Assembly (NCBI RefSeq): GCF_020859565.1
Contig: NZ_JAJHUO010000049.1
Location: forward strand, 1 to 59,082
Origin: Saccharothrix luteola
GTDB lineage: Bacteria; Actinomycetota; Actinomycetes; Mycobacteriales; Pseudonocardiaceae
DNA length: 59,082 bases
Direction: 5' to 3'
Below the pieces are notes generated by a model. It was given only the letters and a program-made list of their open reading frames with translations, was not told the origin of the DNA and made no database searches. This document shows, piece by piece, positions 24,201 through 33,021 of this stretch (within the stretch, counting starts at the first letter, position 1; every line of letters begins with the position of its first letter). Position numbers and translations under genes: made by a program.

Positions 24201-25243
24201 GGCGCACGTCCAGCCCGCACACCGCCACCCGGATCGGCCTGGGGCTGGGCGTCGCGTTCGGCCTGTGCTTCGTCACCGGGCTGCTCAGCCACTACCTCCA
24301 GCACCCGCCGGGGTGGTTCGCCTGGCCCACCCGCCCGGTGTGGCTCTACCGGTTCACGCAGGGCGTGCACGTCACCTCGGGCGTGGCCGCGATCCCGTTG
24401 CTCCTGGCGAAGCTGTGGACGGTCTACCCGAAGCTGTTCGAGCGGCCGGTGGTGAAGTCCCTGCCGCACGCGCTGGAACGCGCTTCGCTCTTCGTGCTGC
24501 TCGGCGCGTCGTTCTTCGAGCTGGTCACCGGCCTGTTCAACGCCGCGCAGAACTACCCGTGGCAGTTCTTCTTCCCGACCGCGCACCACGCCGTGGCCTG
24601 GATCGCGGTCGGCGCGCTGCTCGTGCACGTCGCGGTCAAGCTGCCGCTGGTGCGCACGCCCGCCGAGGAGGTCCGCCGAGGCACGCTCAGCCGACGCGGG
24701 TTCCTGCTGACCACGGGCGGTGCGGCGGCGGTCGCGGTGCTGGCCACGGCGGGCGGCACGGTGCCGTGGCTGCGGACCGCCTCCGTCCTGGGCACGCGGT
24801 CGGCGGCGCTGCCCGTCAACCGCACGGCCACCGCCGCCGGGGTGGCCACCGTGGACGACGGCTGGCGGCTGACCGTCGGCGGGCGCCGGTTCTCCCGCCG
24901 GGAGCTCGAAGCCCTGCCCCAGACCACGGCCGAGCTGCCGATCGCGTGCGTCGAGGGCTGGAGCGCGTCGGCGCGGTGGACCGGCGTGCCGGTGCGCGAC
25001 CTGCTGGCGCTGGCGGGCCTCGAACCCGGTGACGTCCGGGTGGAGTCGCTGGAGCGCGACGGCCTCTACCGCGCGAGCACGCTGCCCGCCGCCCACGCCC
25101 GCGACCCGTTGACGCTGCTCGCGCTGCGGCTCGACGGCGAGACCCTGCCCCTGGACCACGGCTACCCGTGCCGGCTGATCGCACCGAGCCGACCGGGCGT
25201 GACGCAGACCAAGTGGGTCACCCGGCTGGAGGTCGTCCGATGA
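24197..25243 (+). CDS. membrane-anchored molybdopterin oxidoreductase (sulfite-oxidase fold)
   Basis: A 348-residue protein. The N-terminal half has four hydrophobic helices with conserved His residues (SHYLQHPPGWF, GVHVTSG, HHAVAW) resembling a cytochrome b561-like membrane domain. An RRGFLLTTGG segment and another helix follow, then a sulfite-oxidase-type molybdopterin domain from about residue 220, with the Mo-ligand Cys in PIACVEGWSASARWTGVPV and YPCRLIAPSRPGVTQTKWV. It probably faces outside and passes electrons through the membrane part. The substrate is unknown. It is the fourth gene of the coupled operon; cofactor genes moaB2 and glp/moeA are also in the window. Confidence 0.87.
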   Translation: MRRTSSPHTATRIGLGLGVAFGLCFVTGLLSHYLQHPPGWFAWPTRPVWLYRFTQGVHVTSGVAAIPLLLAKLWTVYPKLFERPVVKSLPHALERASLFVLLGASFFELVTGLFNAAQNYPWQFFFPTAHHAVAWIAVGALLVHVAVKLPLVRTPAEEVRRGTLSRRGFLLTTGGAAAVAVLATAGGTVPWLRTASVLGTRSAALPVNRTATAAGVATVDDGWRLTVGGRRFSRRELEALPQTTAELPIACVEGWSASARWTGVPVRDLLALAGLEPGDVRVESLERDGLYRASTLPAAHARDPLTLLALRLDGETLPLDHGYPCRLIAPSRPGVTQTKWVTRLEVVR

Positions 25244-25638
25244 GGTGGGTGATCGGCGCGCTGGGTGTCGCCATGGGCCTGTGGGGCGCGGTCCTCGTGC
25301 TGCCGCTGGTCTCGGTGGACCTGGCGCTGTGGTTCGTCGCGGGCCCGCTCGTGCACGACGTCCTGCTCGCGCCCCTCTTCGCCGGCTTCGGCCTGTTGAT
25401 CGCCCGGTGGGTGCCGAAGCCGTGGCGGGCGGCGGTGCTGGTCGGCGGCACGTTCACCGGCGTGCTGGTGCTGCTGGCCGTCCCGCTGCTCTGGCGCCCG
25501 TTCGCGGGCGGGCCCAACCCGGGCCTGGTCGACCGGGATTACCCCGTCGGGTTGCTGGTGGCGGTCGGCGTGACCTGGCTGGGCGTCCTGGCGGCCACCC
25601 TCGTGCGACGGAACAAGAGGCCGCACGCCGACAGGTGA
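25240..25638 (+). CDS. small four-helix membrane protein
   Basis: A 132-residue protein with four hydrophobic segments (about 3-24, 30-55, 64-84, 100-122) and a basic C-terminus. It is not assigned to a family. The ATG at 25240 overlaps the stop of the molybdo-oxidoreductase gene, so it is made together with it and might be an assembly or quinol-side partner. It is the last gene of the operon; a terminator arm overlaps its 3' end. Confidence 0.75.
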   Translation: MRWVIGALGVAMGLWGAVLVLPLVSVDLALWFVAGPLVHDVLLAPLFAGFGLLIARWVPKPWRAAVLVGGTFTGVLVLLAVPLLWRPFAGGPNPGLVDRDYPVGLLVAVGVTWLGVLAATLVRRNKRPHADR

Positions 25639-25669
25639 GGGGCGGTCACCCGGGTCGGCATGCGGCCTC
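25617..25669. terminator. hairpin at the end of the GT2 operon
   Basis: A 16-bp stem with one mismatch: 25617-25632 (GAGGCCGCACGCCGAC) with 25654-25669, loop 21 nt. The 5' arm lies inside the last codons of the small membrane protein. It is suited to both converging operons. Confidence 0.75.
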
Positions 25670-25673
25670 CACG

Positions 25674-25698
25674 ACCGGCTCGGGGCACGGGAGCCGGT
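25674..25698. terminator. hairpin downstream of htrA
   Basis: ACCGGCTC at 25674-25681 pairs with GAGCCGGT at 25691-25698 around 9 nt. It lies 12 bp past the htrA stop on the minus strand and probably ends htrA transcription. Confidence 0.6.
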
Positions 25699-25710
25699 GG
25701 CTTGCGAGTG

Positions 25711-27600
25711 CTAGCGGACCTCGACGGGCTGGCTGCCGAGCGTCACCTCGACCGTGCGGTCCTCGCCGATGGTGAGCTGCACCTTCTCGCCCGGCGCGCG
25801 GGACCGGACGGCCGCGACCAGGGAGTCGGAGGCCTCGATGGGCCGGTCGCCGAACTTGGTGATCACGTCGCCGGACTTGATGCCCGCCGCCTCGGCCGCG
25901 CCGCCGGCGGTCACGTCGCGGACCACCGCGCCGCCCTGCGGCGAGTCGCCCACCTGGACGCCGAGCACGGTCTGGGTCGCCTTGCCGGTCTCCGACAGCT
26001 CCTTGGCCGTGCGGCGGGCCTGGTCGATCGGGATGGCGAAGCCGATGCCGACCGAGCCGCCCTGCGCGGACTGGCTGGAGTTGGGGCTGTAGATGGCCGA
26101 GTTGATGCCGACGACCTGGCCGCGCATGTTCACCAGCGGGCCGCCCGAGTTGCCGGGGTTGATCGCGGCGTCGGTCTGGATGGCGTTGAGCACGGTGTCC
26201 ACGCCGCCCTGCTGGCCGCCGGCGCGCACCGGGCGGTTCAGCGAGCTGACGATGCCGGAGGTGACCGTGCCGTTGAGGTCGAACGGCGAGCCGACGGCCA
26301 CGACGTCCTGGCCGATCCGCAGGTCGCCGGAGTTGCCGAGCTCGGCCGTGGGCAGGCCGGAGACGTCCTCCATCTTCAGCACGGCCAGGTCGGACGTCGG
26401 GTCGCGGCCGACGATCTTCGCGTCGAACGAGCGGCCGTCCTGCAGCTGGACCGCGATCGGGCCGCCGTTCGCGGCGCTCTCGACCACGTGGTTGTTGGTC
26501 AGCACCAAGCCGTCGGAGCTGAGCGTGAAGCCGGACCCGGCGCCGCCGTTGACCTGCACCTGCACCACGGTCGGCAGCACCTTCTGCGCCACCTGCTCGA
26601 TCGAGCCCTCCGGGGCGTCGGAGCTCTGCTGGGCGGGCGGGGCCTGGTTGAGCGCGTTGGTCACGGGCCTGGCCTCGTCGGCGGCCTGGAAGCCGACGTA
26701 CCCGCCGACACCGCCCGCGACGCCGCCGACGGCGAGCACGAGCGCGGCGATCCCCGCCACGACCTTGCCGCGGCCCCGCTGCGGGCGGGGCACGGAGGTG
26801 ACCGAGCCGGGCGGCGCGTAGTAGGGGCCCGGCACACCGGGCTGCGCCGGCCCCGAAGGGGAGTGGGCCGGCGGGCCCTGGTGATCCGGGGCGCCGGTCT
26901 GCGGAGCGCCGTGCGGACCGGTGTGCTCCGGGCGGCGGAAGCCCCCCTGCCAGGCTTCCGGCCCGGATCCCGGCAGCCCGGCGCCGCCCTGCACGGCGCC
27001 GGGACCACCGGTTCCGGGATGGCCTGCGCCGCCCTGCACAGCGCCGGCCACACCTGCTCCGGTCGAGCCGACGCCGCCCTGCACAGCGCCCGCCTGACCG
27101 GTTCCCGACTGGCCGGCGGCACCCTGCGAGGCGGCCGGCGAGCCGAAGTCGTCCGGGCGGCCGGGACGCGACCACGCGTCCGGCGACCCGGGCACGGGCT
27201 CGGCGGCGCTCGCGTGCGGAGCGGCCGGCGAGCCGGCGTTCGAGGTGGCAGCGGTCGTCGTCACGCTGTCCGGGTACAGGTCGGCCGGGTGGCCGGTGTT
27301 CCCCCGCGGAACACCCGCCGACCCCGCCTCCGACGGGTCGGCCCCTACCGCCGGCCCGTCGGTCGCGTCCTCCGGCCGCGCCGAGGCTCCCTGCCAGGCA
27401 CCTCCCGCACCGGTGGACTCCGGCGAAGCACCGGCGCCGCCCTGCACGGCACCGGTGTCGCCGCTGTCCGGCCGACCAGCACCCTGCTGCTGGGAGCCGG
27501 CGTCCTCATGACCGAGCCCGGCGCCCCCGCGCGCCCACGGGCTCCGCGGCTGAGCCGGCTGAGACTGCGGTGGCTGCTTCGGCTGCTCGTCTTCGGTCAT
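25711..27600 (-). CDS. htrA: membrane-anchored HtrA/PepD serine protease with PDZ domain
   Basis: A 629-residue protein. Residues 1-275 are a disordered cytoplasmic region of Gly, Ala, Pro and Gln with three GAVQGG-type repeats. A single TM follows at about 279-300 (VVAGIAALVLAVGG). The trypsin-like domain (about 330-525) has the triad in LTNNHVV (His371), SDLAVLKM (Asp404) and NPGNSGGPLVN (Ser484). A PDZ domain covers about 540-629. It degrades misfolded envelope proteins, like mycobacterial PepD. The N-terminal tail is unusually long. The ATG at 27600 is used. A candidate MprA-type direct repeat lies just upstream at 27623-27640. Confidence 0.95.
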   Translation of the reverse strand: MTEDEQPKQPPQSQPAQPRSPWARGGAGLGHEDAGSQQQGAGRPDSGDTGAVQGGAGASPESTGAGGAWQGASARPEDATDGPAVGADPSEAGSAGVPRGNTGHPADLYPDSVTTTAATSNAGSPAAPHASAAEPVPGSPDAWSRPGRPDDFGSPAASQGAAGQSGTGQAGAVQGGVGSTGAGVAGAVQGGAGHPGTGGPGAVQGGAGLPGSGPEAWQGGFRRPEHTGPHGAPQTGAPDHQGPPAHSPSGPAQPGVPGPYYAPPGSVTSVPRPQRGRGKVVAGIAALVLAVGGVAGGVGGYVGFQAADEARPVTNALNQAPPAQQSSDAPEGSIEQVAQKVLPTVVQVQVNGGAGSGFTLSSDGLVLTNNHVVESAANGGPIAVQLQDGRSFDAKIVGRDPTSDLAVLKMEDVSGLPTAELGNSGDLRIGQDVVAVGSPFDLNGTVTSGIVSSLNRPVRAGGQQGGVDTVLNAIQTDAAINPGNSGGPLVNMRGQVVGINSAIYSPNSSQSAQGGSVGIGFAIPIDQARRTAKELSETGKATQTVLGVQVGDSPQGGAVVRDVTAGGAAEAAGIKSGDVITKFGDRPIEASDSLVAAVRSRAPGEKVQLTIGEDRTVEVTLGSQPVEVR

Positions 27601-27622
27601 GTCCACTACTCTGCGGTGCCCG

Positions 27623-27640
27623 CCTGAGAGCAGCCTTAAA
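27623..27640 (-). promoter_or_regulatory. candidate MprA-type direct repeat upstream of htrA
   Basis: On the minus strand TTTAAGG and TCTCAGG occur in the same orientation with an 11-bp period (27640-27634 and 27629-27623), ending 22 bp before the htrA ATG. Two exact TCTCAGG copies with the same 11-bp period lie upstream of mprA at 37960-37977. OmpR-type regulators bind such direct repeats. Inference only. Confidence 0.45.
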
Positions 27641-27688
27641 CGAAACTGGGCATCCCTTGTGAGTCGGTGCGGGTTTCCGGCCCGTGGT

Positions 27689-28768
27689 TCAGCCGCGCAG
27701 CCTCTCGGCGATCTGCTCCGGCGTGGCGTCGTTCACCCACACGCCCATGCCCGACTCGGAGCCGGCCAGGTACTTGAGCTTGTCCGCGGCGCGCAGCACC
27801 GAGAACACCTCCAGGTGCAGCCAGGCCAGGTCACGGCCGGTGCGGACGGGCGCCTGGTGCCACGCCGCGATGTAGGGCAGCGGCCGGTCGTAGAGGGCGT
27901 CGAGGCGGTGCAGCACGGTCAGGTAGAGGTCCGCGAAGTCGTCCCGCTCGGCGTCCGAGAGCGCGGGCAGGTCCGGCACTTGGCGGTGTGGGACGAGGTG
28001 CACCTCGACCGGCCACCGGGCCGCGGCGGGCACGAAGGCCGTCCAGTGCTCACTCTCGGCGATGACACGGGTGCCGGCCGCGCGTTCAGCGGCCAGGATG
28101 TCACCCATCAGTGGACGCCCGTGTGACGCCTGGTAGTCCGCCGCGACGGCGAGCATCCGTTCCGTCTTCGGGGTCACGAAGGGGTAGCCGTAGATCTGGC
28201 CGTGCGGGTGGGACAGCGTCACGCCGATCTCTTCGCCCCGGTTCTCGAACGGGAAGACCTGCTCGACGCCCGGTGTCGCGTTCAACGCCGCCGTGCGGTC
28301 CGCCCACGCGTCCACGACCGTGCGCACCCGCGAGGCGGGCAGCGAGCCGAACGACGTGTCGTGGTCGGACGTGAAGCACATGACCTCGCACCGGCCCAGC
28401 CCCGCCGCCCGCGGCACCATCGGCATACCGTCCACAGTGGACGGCAGCTCCGGCACGCCCTGCGCGAACGACGGGAACCGGTTCTCGAACACGACGACGT
28501 CGTACGACGACTCGGGCACCTCGGTCGGCTTGCCGGGCGTCGACGGGCACAGCGGGCACAGGTCGGCGGGCGGCTTGTACGTGCGGGTCTGCCGGTGCGC
28601 GGCCATCGCCACCCACTCGCCGGTCAACGGGTCGCGCCGCACCTCCGACAGCGGCTGCGCGCGCGGCAGGTCGCGGGTGTCGACCGCGTCGCGCGGCGGC
28701 GCGTCCGGGGTGTCGTCGAAGTAGATGATCTCGCGACCATCGGCAAGCTTCCCCGCCGTGCGCCTCAC
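27689..28768 (-). CDS. galT: galactose-1-phosphate uridylyltransferase
   Basis: A 359-residue GalT. The active-site LSHPHGQIYGYPF (nucleophile His in HPH) is intact, as are ADLCPLCPS (metal Cys pair), VFENRFPSF, the C-terminal LHLEVFSVLRAADKLKYLAG and the early RRDPLTGEWVAMAAHRQTRT. It exchanges UMP between UDP-glucose and galactose-1-phosphate in the Leloir pathway. The GTG at 28768 overlaps the stop of the DeoR gene. It is the last gene of the galactosidase-regulator-galT unit. galK and galE are not here; galU is present elsewhere in the window. Confidence 0.95.
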   Translation of the reverse strand: MRRTAGKLADGREIIYFDDTPDAPPRDAVDTRDLPRAQPLSEVRRDPLTGEWVAMAAHRQTRTYKPPADLCPLCPSTPGKPTEVPESSYDVVVFENRFPSFAQGVPELPSTVDGMPMVPRAAGLGRCEVMCFTSDHDTSFGSLPASRVRTVVDAWADRTAALNATPGVEQVFPFENRGEEIGVTLSHPHGQIYGYPFVTPKTERMLAVAADYQASHGRPLMGDILAAERAAGTRVIAESEHWTAFVPAAARWPVEVHLVPHRQVPDLPALSDAERDDFADLYLTVLHRLDALYDRPLPYIAAWHQAPVRTGRDLAWLHLEVFSVLRAADKLKYLAGSESGMGVWVNDATPEQIAERLRG

Positions 28769-29562
28769 GCCAGTTCCTCTCCGCGGCCCGGCACGTGCGC
28801 CAGGACCAGTTCGCCGACCTGCTCGCCGAGCACCGTCCGCGCGGGTTCGGCCAATCCCTCGTCGGTCACCAGCACGTCCGCCTCGTCCAGCGCGGCGATG
28901 GTGGAGATGCCGACGGTGCCCCACTTGGTGTGGTCGGCGACCACGACGACCCGCCCGGCCGCGTCGACCAGCGCGCGGTCGGTCTCGCTCTCGTTCAGGT
29001 TGGGCGTGGTGAACCCGGAGCGCTCGGCCATGCCGTGCACGCCGAGGAACACCACGTCCAGGTGCAGCGACCGCAGCGCCTGCACGGCCACCGGCCCGAC
29101 CAGCGCGTCCGACGGCGTGCGCACGCCGCCGGTGAGCACCACCGTGCGGTCCGTGCGCCCGCTCTGCTGCAGCACGTCGGCGATCCGGATCGAGTTCGTC
29201 ACCACGGTCAGGTCCGGGATGTCGTCCAGGAACCGCGCCAGCGTCCACGTGGTGGTGCCCGCCGACAGGCCGATCGCGGTGCCGGGCCGCACCAGCCCGG
29301 CGGCGAAGGCGGCGATGGCCTCCTTCTCCGGCAGCTGGCGCACCGACTTCGCCTCGAAACCGGGCTCGTCGGTGCTGCGGCCGACCACGGACGTGGCGCC
29401 GCCGTACACCTTCTCCACCAGGCCGCGGGCGGCCAGCACGTCCAGGTCGCGGCGCACGGTCATGTCCGAGACGCCCAGCCGGACGACCAGGTCGCTCACC
29501 CGCACCGCGCCGGTGCGGCGGACCTCTTCCAGGATCACCGCTTGTCGCTGGCGTGCCAGCAC
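28765..29562 (-). CDS. DeoR-family transcriptional regulator of galactoside use
   Basis: A 265-residue DeoR protein. The N-terminal winged helix has RVSDLVVRLGVSDMTVRRDLDVLAARGLVEKVYGGA. The ISOCOT-fold sugar-phosphate domain has GTAIGLSAGTTTWTLARFL, VVTNS and VVADHTKWG. Such regulators usually repress catabolic genes until a phosphosugar binds, here perhaps galactose-1-phosphate or a related ester. The GTG at 29562 lies after AAGAGG and 1 nt beyond the beta-galactosidase stop; its own stop overlaps galT. Candidate operators are at 31593-31609 and 31666-31683. Confidence 0.92.
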   Translation of the reverse strand: MLARQRQAVILEEVRRTGAVRVSDLVVRLGVSDMTVRRDLDVLAARGLVEKVYGGATSVVGRSTDEPGFEAKSVRQLPEKEAIAAFAAGLVRPGTAIGLSAGTTTWTLARFLDDIPDLTVVTNSIRIADVLQQSGRTDRTVVLTGGVRTPSDALVGPVAVQALRSLHLDVVFLGVHGMAERSGFTTPNLNESETDRALVDAAGRVVVVADHTKWGTVGISTIAALDEADVLVTDEGLAEPARTVLGEQVGELVLAHVPGRGEELA

Positions 29563-29563
29563 G

Positions 29564-31561
29564 TCACACCTCTTCTTCCCTGAGCACGACCACGCCGCCG
29601 GCGGGCACGACCACGCTGCCCGACGCACGCGCGCCGGACAGCAGCTCCACGCCCACCGCAGGCAGCTCGGCGTCGCTGTCCGAGTGGTTGACCGCGACCA
29701 GCCACGATACGGCGGAGCCGGCCACCTCACCGCGCCGACGCACCACCTCGACGCCACCGCCCGGCCCGACCGGGACGCCCGCCCCGTCGAGCGCGGTCCG
29801 CACCAGCCGCTCCAGCCCGTCGCCGACCAGGCCGCACGCCGCGTACCAGGCGACGCCGGCACCGTGCTCGTTGCGGGTCACGGCGGGCACGCCGGGCAGC
29901 GGGCCGTCGGCGTAGGAGGCGACGACCTCCGCGCCGTCGACGTGCAGGTGCTCGGTCCAGACCACGGCGGACGAGCCGTCGTCCAGGGCCGCCGTCTGCC
30001 CCGCGCGCAGCGGGTGGAACTCCTCGGTCCGCACGCCGAGCAGCTCGCGGAACGCGCCGGGGTAGCCGCCGAGGTGCACGTGGCCGCGCGTGTCCGTGAC
30101 GCCGGACAGGTACGTGACCAGCACGTGGCCGCCCGCCGCGACGTGCTCCTCGTACGGCGTCGCGTCGTCCACCGCGTACAACGCCGGCAGCACGACCAGC
30201 CGGTAGGGGGCCAGGTCCGCGCCCGGCGGCACGAAGTCGACCGTCACCCCCGCCCGCCACAACGCCCGGTAGTACCCGAACACGTGCTCGGAGTAGGAGA
30301 AGTCACTGGTGGGGTGGCCGGACTGGCCGAGCGCCCACCACGACTCCCAGTCGAAGACGACGGCGACCGGCGCGTCCACGGTGGAGCCGACGACCTCGGC
30401 GATCCGCTGGTACTCGGCCCCCACCTGCTCGACCTCGCGGTACACCTTCGTGTCCGGCCCGGCGTGGGGCACCATCGCCGAGTGGTAGCGCTCCGCGCCC
30501 GCCCGCGACTGCCGCCACTGGAAGAACAGCGTGCCGTCCGCGCCGCGGGCCATGTGCGCGTAGGAGTTGCGGCGCAGCTCGCCGGGCAGCTTGGCGATGT
30601 TGCGCGGCTGCCAGTTCACCGCGGAGGTGGAGTGCTCCATGAGCAGCCACGGCCGCCCGCCCGCGAGGCCGCGCACCAGGTCTGCGGAGTACGCCAGGTG
30701 CACGTGCCGGTCGGGGTCCTCGCCGAACGTGTAGTGGTCGTTGGAGACGAAGTCGACCTCGGCGGCCCACTTCCAGTAGTCGAGCCCGGAGAACGCGGCG
30801 GCCATGAAGTTCGTGGTCACCGGCACGTCCGGGGTGACCTCGCGCAGCACGTCCCGCTCGGCCTTGTACAGCTCCAGCAGCGCGTCGGAGGAGAACCGGT
30901 CGAAGTCGAGCAGCTGGCCCGGGTTGTGCGTCGCCGGCGTGGCCCGCGGCGGCAGCACCTGGTCCCACGAGGTGTAGCGCTGGCTCCAGAACGCCGTGCC
31001 CCACGCCTCGTTCAGCACGTCCAGCGTCCCGTGGCGGGCGCGCAGCCAGGCCCGGAACGCCACCGCGCACCGGTCGCAGTAGCAGCGGGAGACGTGGCAG
31101 CCGTACTCGTTGTTGACGTGCCACGCGGACAGCGCCGGGTGGTCGCGGTACCGCTCGGCCAGCGCGCGGGCCAGCGCGACGGCCTTGGTCCGGTAGACCG
31201 GCGAGCTCGGGCAGTAGGACTGGCGCGAGCCGTGCGCGAGCCGGACGCCGTCGGCGGTCTCCGGCAGCATCTCGGGGTGCGCGGTGGTCAGCCACGGCGG
31301 CGGCGCGGCGGTCGCGGTGGCCAGGTCGACCCGGATGCCGCCCGCGTGCAAACGGTCGAGCACGCGGTCCAACCAGCCGAACTCGTAGCGGCCCTCTTCC
31401 ACTTCCAGCAACGCCCAGGAGAAGATCGCCACGCTCACCAGGTTCACCCCGGCCCGGCGCATCAGCGCGACGTCGTCGTCCCAGACGTCCTCCGGCCACT
31501 GCTCGGGGTTGTAGTCGGCGCCCCAGGCCAGGCCGCGCACACGGGTGGGCCAAATCGTCAT
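29564..31561 (-). CDS. GH42 beta-galactosidase
   Basis: A 665-residue GH42 enzyme. WGADYNPEQWPEDVWDDDVALM opens the TIM barrel. The acid/base Glu152 is in WHVNNEYG, and the Zn-site Cys residues follow in CHVSRCYCDRC (Cys155, 160, 162, 165). The nucleophile Glu309 is in WLLMEHSTSAVNWQPRN. The trimerisation and C-terminal beta domains complete a normal length. It has no signal peptide, so it acts inside the cell on imported galactosides. The ATG at 31561 gives the usual family N-terminus. It is divergent from the sugar ABC importer. Confidence 0.94.
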   Translation of the reverse strand: MTIWPTRVRGLAWGADYNPEQWPEDVWDDDVALMRRAGVNLVSVAIFSWALLEVEEGRYEFGWLDRVLDRLHAGGIRVDLATATAAPPPWLTTAHPEMLPETADGVRLAHGSRQSYCPSSPVYRTKAVALARALAERYRDHPALSAWHVNNEYGCHVSRCYCDRCAVAFRAWLRARHGTLDVLNEAWGTAFWSQRYTSWDQVLPPRATPATHNPGQLLDFDRFSSDALLELYKAERDVLREVTPDVPVTTNFMAAAFSGLDYWKWAAEVDFVSNDHYTFGEDPDRHVHLAYSADLVRGLAGGRPWLLMEHSTSAVNWQPRNIAKLPGELRRNSYAHMARGADGTLFFQWRQSRAGAERYHSAMVPHAGPDTKVYREVEQVGAEYQRIAEVVGSTVDAPVAVVFDWESWWALGQSGHPTSDFSYSEHVFGYYRALWRAGVTVDFVPPGADLAPYRLVVLPALYAVDDATPYEEHVAAGGHVLVTYLSGVTDTRGHVHLGGYPGAFRELLGVRTEEFHPLRAGQTAALDDGSSAVVWTEHLHVDGAEVVASYADGPLPGVPAVTRNEHGAGVAWYAACGLVGDGLERLVRTALDGAGVPVGPGGGVEVVRRRGEVAGSAVSWLVAVNHSDSDAELPAVGVELLSGARASGSVVVPAGGVVVLREEEV

Positions 31562-31592
31562 GGCACAAGAGTGGTCGATTTGCCGCGAAAAC

Positions 31593-31683
31593 GTCAACAC
31601 AGTCCAACAACAACCGTCGGATAGCTTGACATTACGTGTGGCGAAGCCCACATTGTGAGGCCTCTTGTTGACTCTTTGTTCAC
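31593..31683. promoter_or_regulatory. divergent operator/promoter region with TGTTGAC-type repeats
   Basis: Facing the galactosidase gene (minus strand) are TGTTGGAC (31609-31602) and TGTTGAC (31599-31593), period 10. Facing the importer (+ strand) are TGTTGAC (31666-31672) and TGTTCAC (31677-31683), period 11. Paired direct heptamers are typical DeoR-family operators. A TTGACA at 31626-31631 could be a -35 element for the + strand. The exact start sites are not visible. Confidence 0.5.
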
Positions 31684-31718
31684 TTGGCTACGGCTGAGTG
31701 TCACCCGGAGGAGCGACG

Positions 31719-33017
31719 ATGACGAGGTTCTCCGCCAGCCCTCACCCCCTGCTGGGCCGCCGCGCGCTGTTGCGGGCGATCGTCGCGGGCGCGGGCATCG
31801 CGGCCGTGCCCGGCCTGGCCGCGTGCGGCTCCGACAGCGGAGCCGCCGCCACCGACACGGTGTCGTTCGGCAACAACCAGTCCGACCAGGTGCCGAAGGA
31901 CGCGATCACCGCCGTGCTGAAGGCGTTCGAGGGCGAGTCGGGCCTCAAGGTCGCGATCAACACCAAGCAGCACGAGCAGTACCAGGAGCAGATCAACAAC
32001 TACCTCCAGGGCAAGCCGGACGACGTGCTGTCGTGGTTCGCGGGCTACCGGATGCGGTTCTTCGCCGAGAAGGGCCTGACCGGCGACCTGAGCGAGGTGT
32101 GGTCGAAGGTCTCCGCCGGTTACGAGCCCGCGTTGAAGGAGGCGTCCACCGCCTCGGACGGCAAGCAGTACCTGATCCCGTTCGTGCAGTACCCCTGGGG
32201 CGTGTTCTACCGCAAGAGCGTCTGGCAGCAGCGCGGGTACGAGCAGCCGAAGACGTTGGACGAGCTCGTCGCGCTGTCCACCAGGATGCAGGCCGACGGG
32301 CTCGTGCCGATCGCGTTCGCGCAGAAGCAGGGCTGGCCCGCCATGGGCACGTTCGACCAGCTGAACTTCCGGCTCAACGGCTACCGGTTCCACGTCGACC
32401 TCATGGCGGGCAAGGAGGACTGGCAGGGGCCGAAGGTGCGGGAGGTGTTCGACACCTGGAAGCGGCTGCTGCCGTTCCACCAGGAGAACGCGCTGGGCCG
32501 GGAGTGGCAGGAGGCCGCGCAGGCGTTGCAGCAGGGCAAGGCGGGCATGTACCTGCTCGGCTCGTTCGTGGCGCAGCAGTTCAAGGGCGCCGAGGTGGAC
32601 GACCTGGACTTCTTCCCCTACCCGGAGATCAACCCCGAGCACGGCCAGGACACCGTGGAGGCGCCGATCGACGGCTTCATGATGTCCCGCAAGCCCGCCA
32701 ACCCCGAGGGCGCGCGCAAGCTGCTGGAGCACCTGTCGACGCCCGCCGCGCAGTTGGCCTACGTCAAGGCCGACCCGAGCCAGGTCGCCGCGTCGAACAA
32801 GGCCGAGACCACCGGCTACAACGCGTTGCAGAAGAAGTCGGCGCAGGTGATCAAGGACGCCGCGCACATCACGCAGTTCCTCGACCGGGACACCGACCCG
32901 CGCTTCGCCAGCGACGCGGCGACCAACGGGCTCAACGCGTTCATCCAGAACCCCGACGACCTCGACTCGATCCTCAAGGGCATGGCCGACCAGGCCGAGA
33001 CGATCTTCACGGGGTGA
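31719..33017 (+). CDS. sugar ABC transporter substrate-binding lipoprotein
   Basis: A 432-residue extracellular solute-binding protein (family 1). The signal has LLGRRALLRAIVAGAG with a twin-arginine and a lipobox GLAAC (Cys36). The mature part has LKAFEGESGLKVAINTKQHEQYQEQINNYL, VLSWFAGYRMRFFAEKGL, YLIPFVQYPWGVFYRKSVW and EAPIDGFMMSRKPANPEGARKLL, all typical of sugar binders. The ATG at 31719 follows GGAGGAG. It heads an SBP-permease-permease operon opposite a beta-galactosidase, so a beta-galactoside such as lactose or galactan oligosaccharide is the likely ligand. Confidence 0.93.
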   Translation: MTRFSASPHPLLGRRALLRAIVAGAGIAAVPGLAACGSDSGAAATDTVSFGNNQSDQVPKDAITAVLKAFEGESGLKVAINTKQHEQYQEQINNYLQGKPDDVLSWFAGYRMRFFAEKGLTGDLSEVWSKVSAGYEPALKEASTASDGKQYLIPFVQYPWGVFYRKSVWQQRGYEQPKTLDELVALSTRMQADGLVPIAFAQKQGWPAMGTFDQLNFRLNGYRFHVDLMAGKEDWQGPKVREVFDTWKRLLPFHQENALGREWQEAAQALQQGKAGMYLLGSFVAQQFKGAEVDDLDFFPYPEINPEHGQDTVEAPIDGFMMSRKPANPEGARKLLEHLSTPAAQLAYVKADPSQVAASNKAETTGYNALQKKSAQVIKDAAHITQFLDRDTDPRFASDAATNGLNAFIQNPDDLDSILKGMADQAETIFTG

Positions 33018-33021
33018 CGCC

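Noticed and set aside
28202..31624. 1140-residue open frame on the + strand
   Set aside because: It lies antisense to galT, the DeoR gene and the GH42 gene, which all carry intact family motifs; its translation is Arg/Val/His-rich noise.
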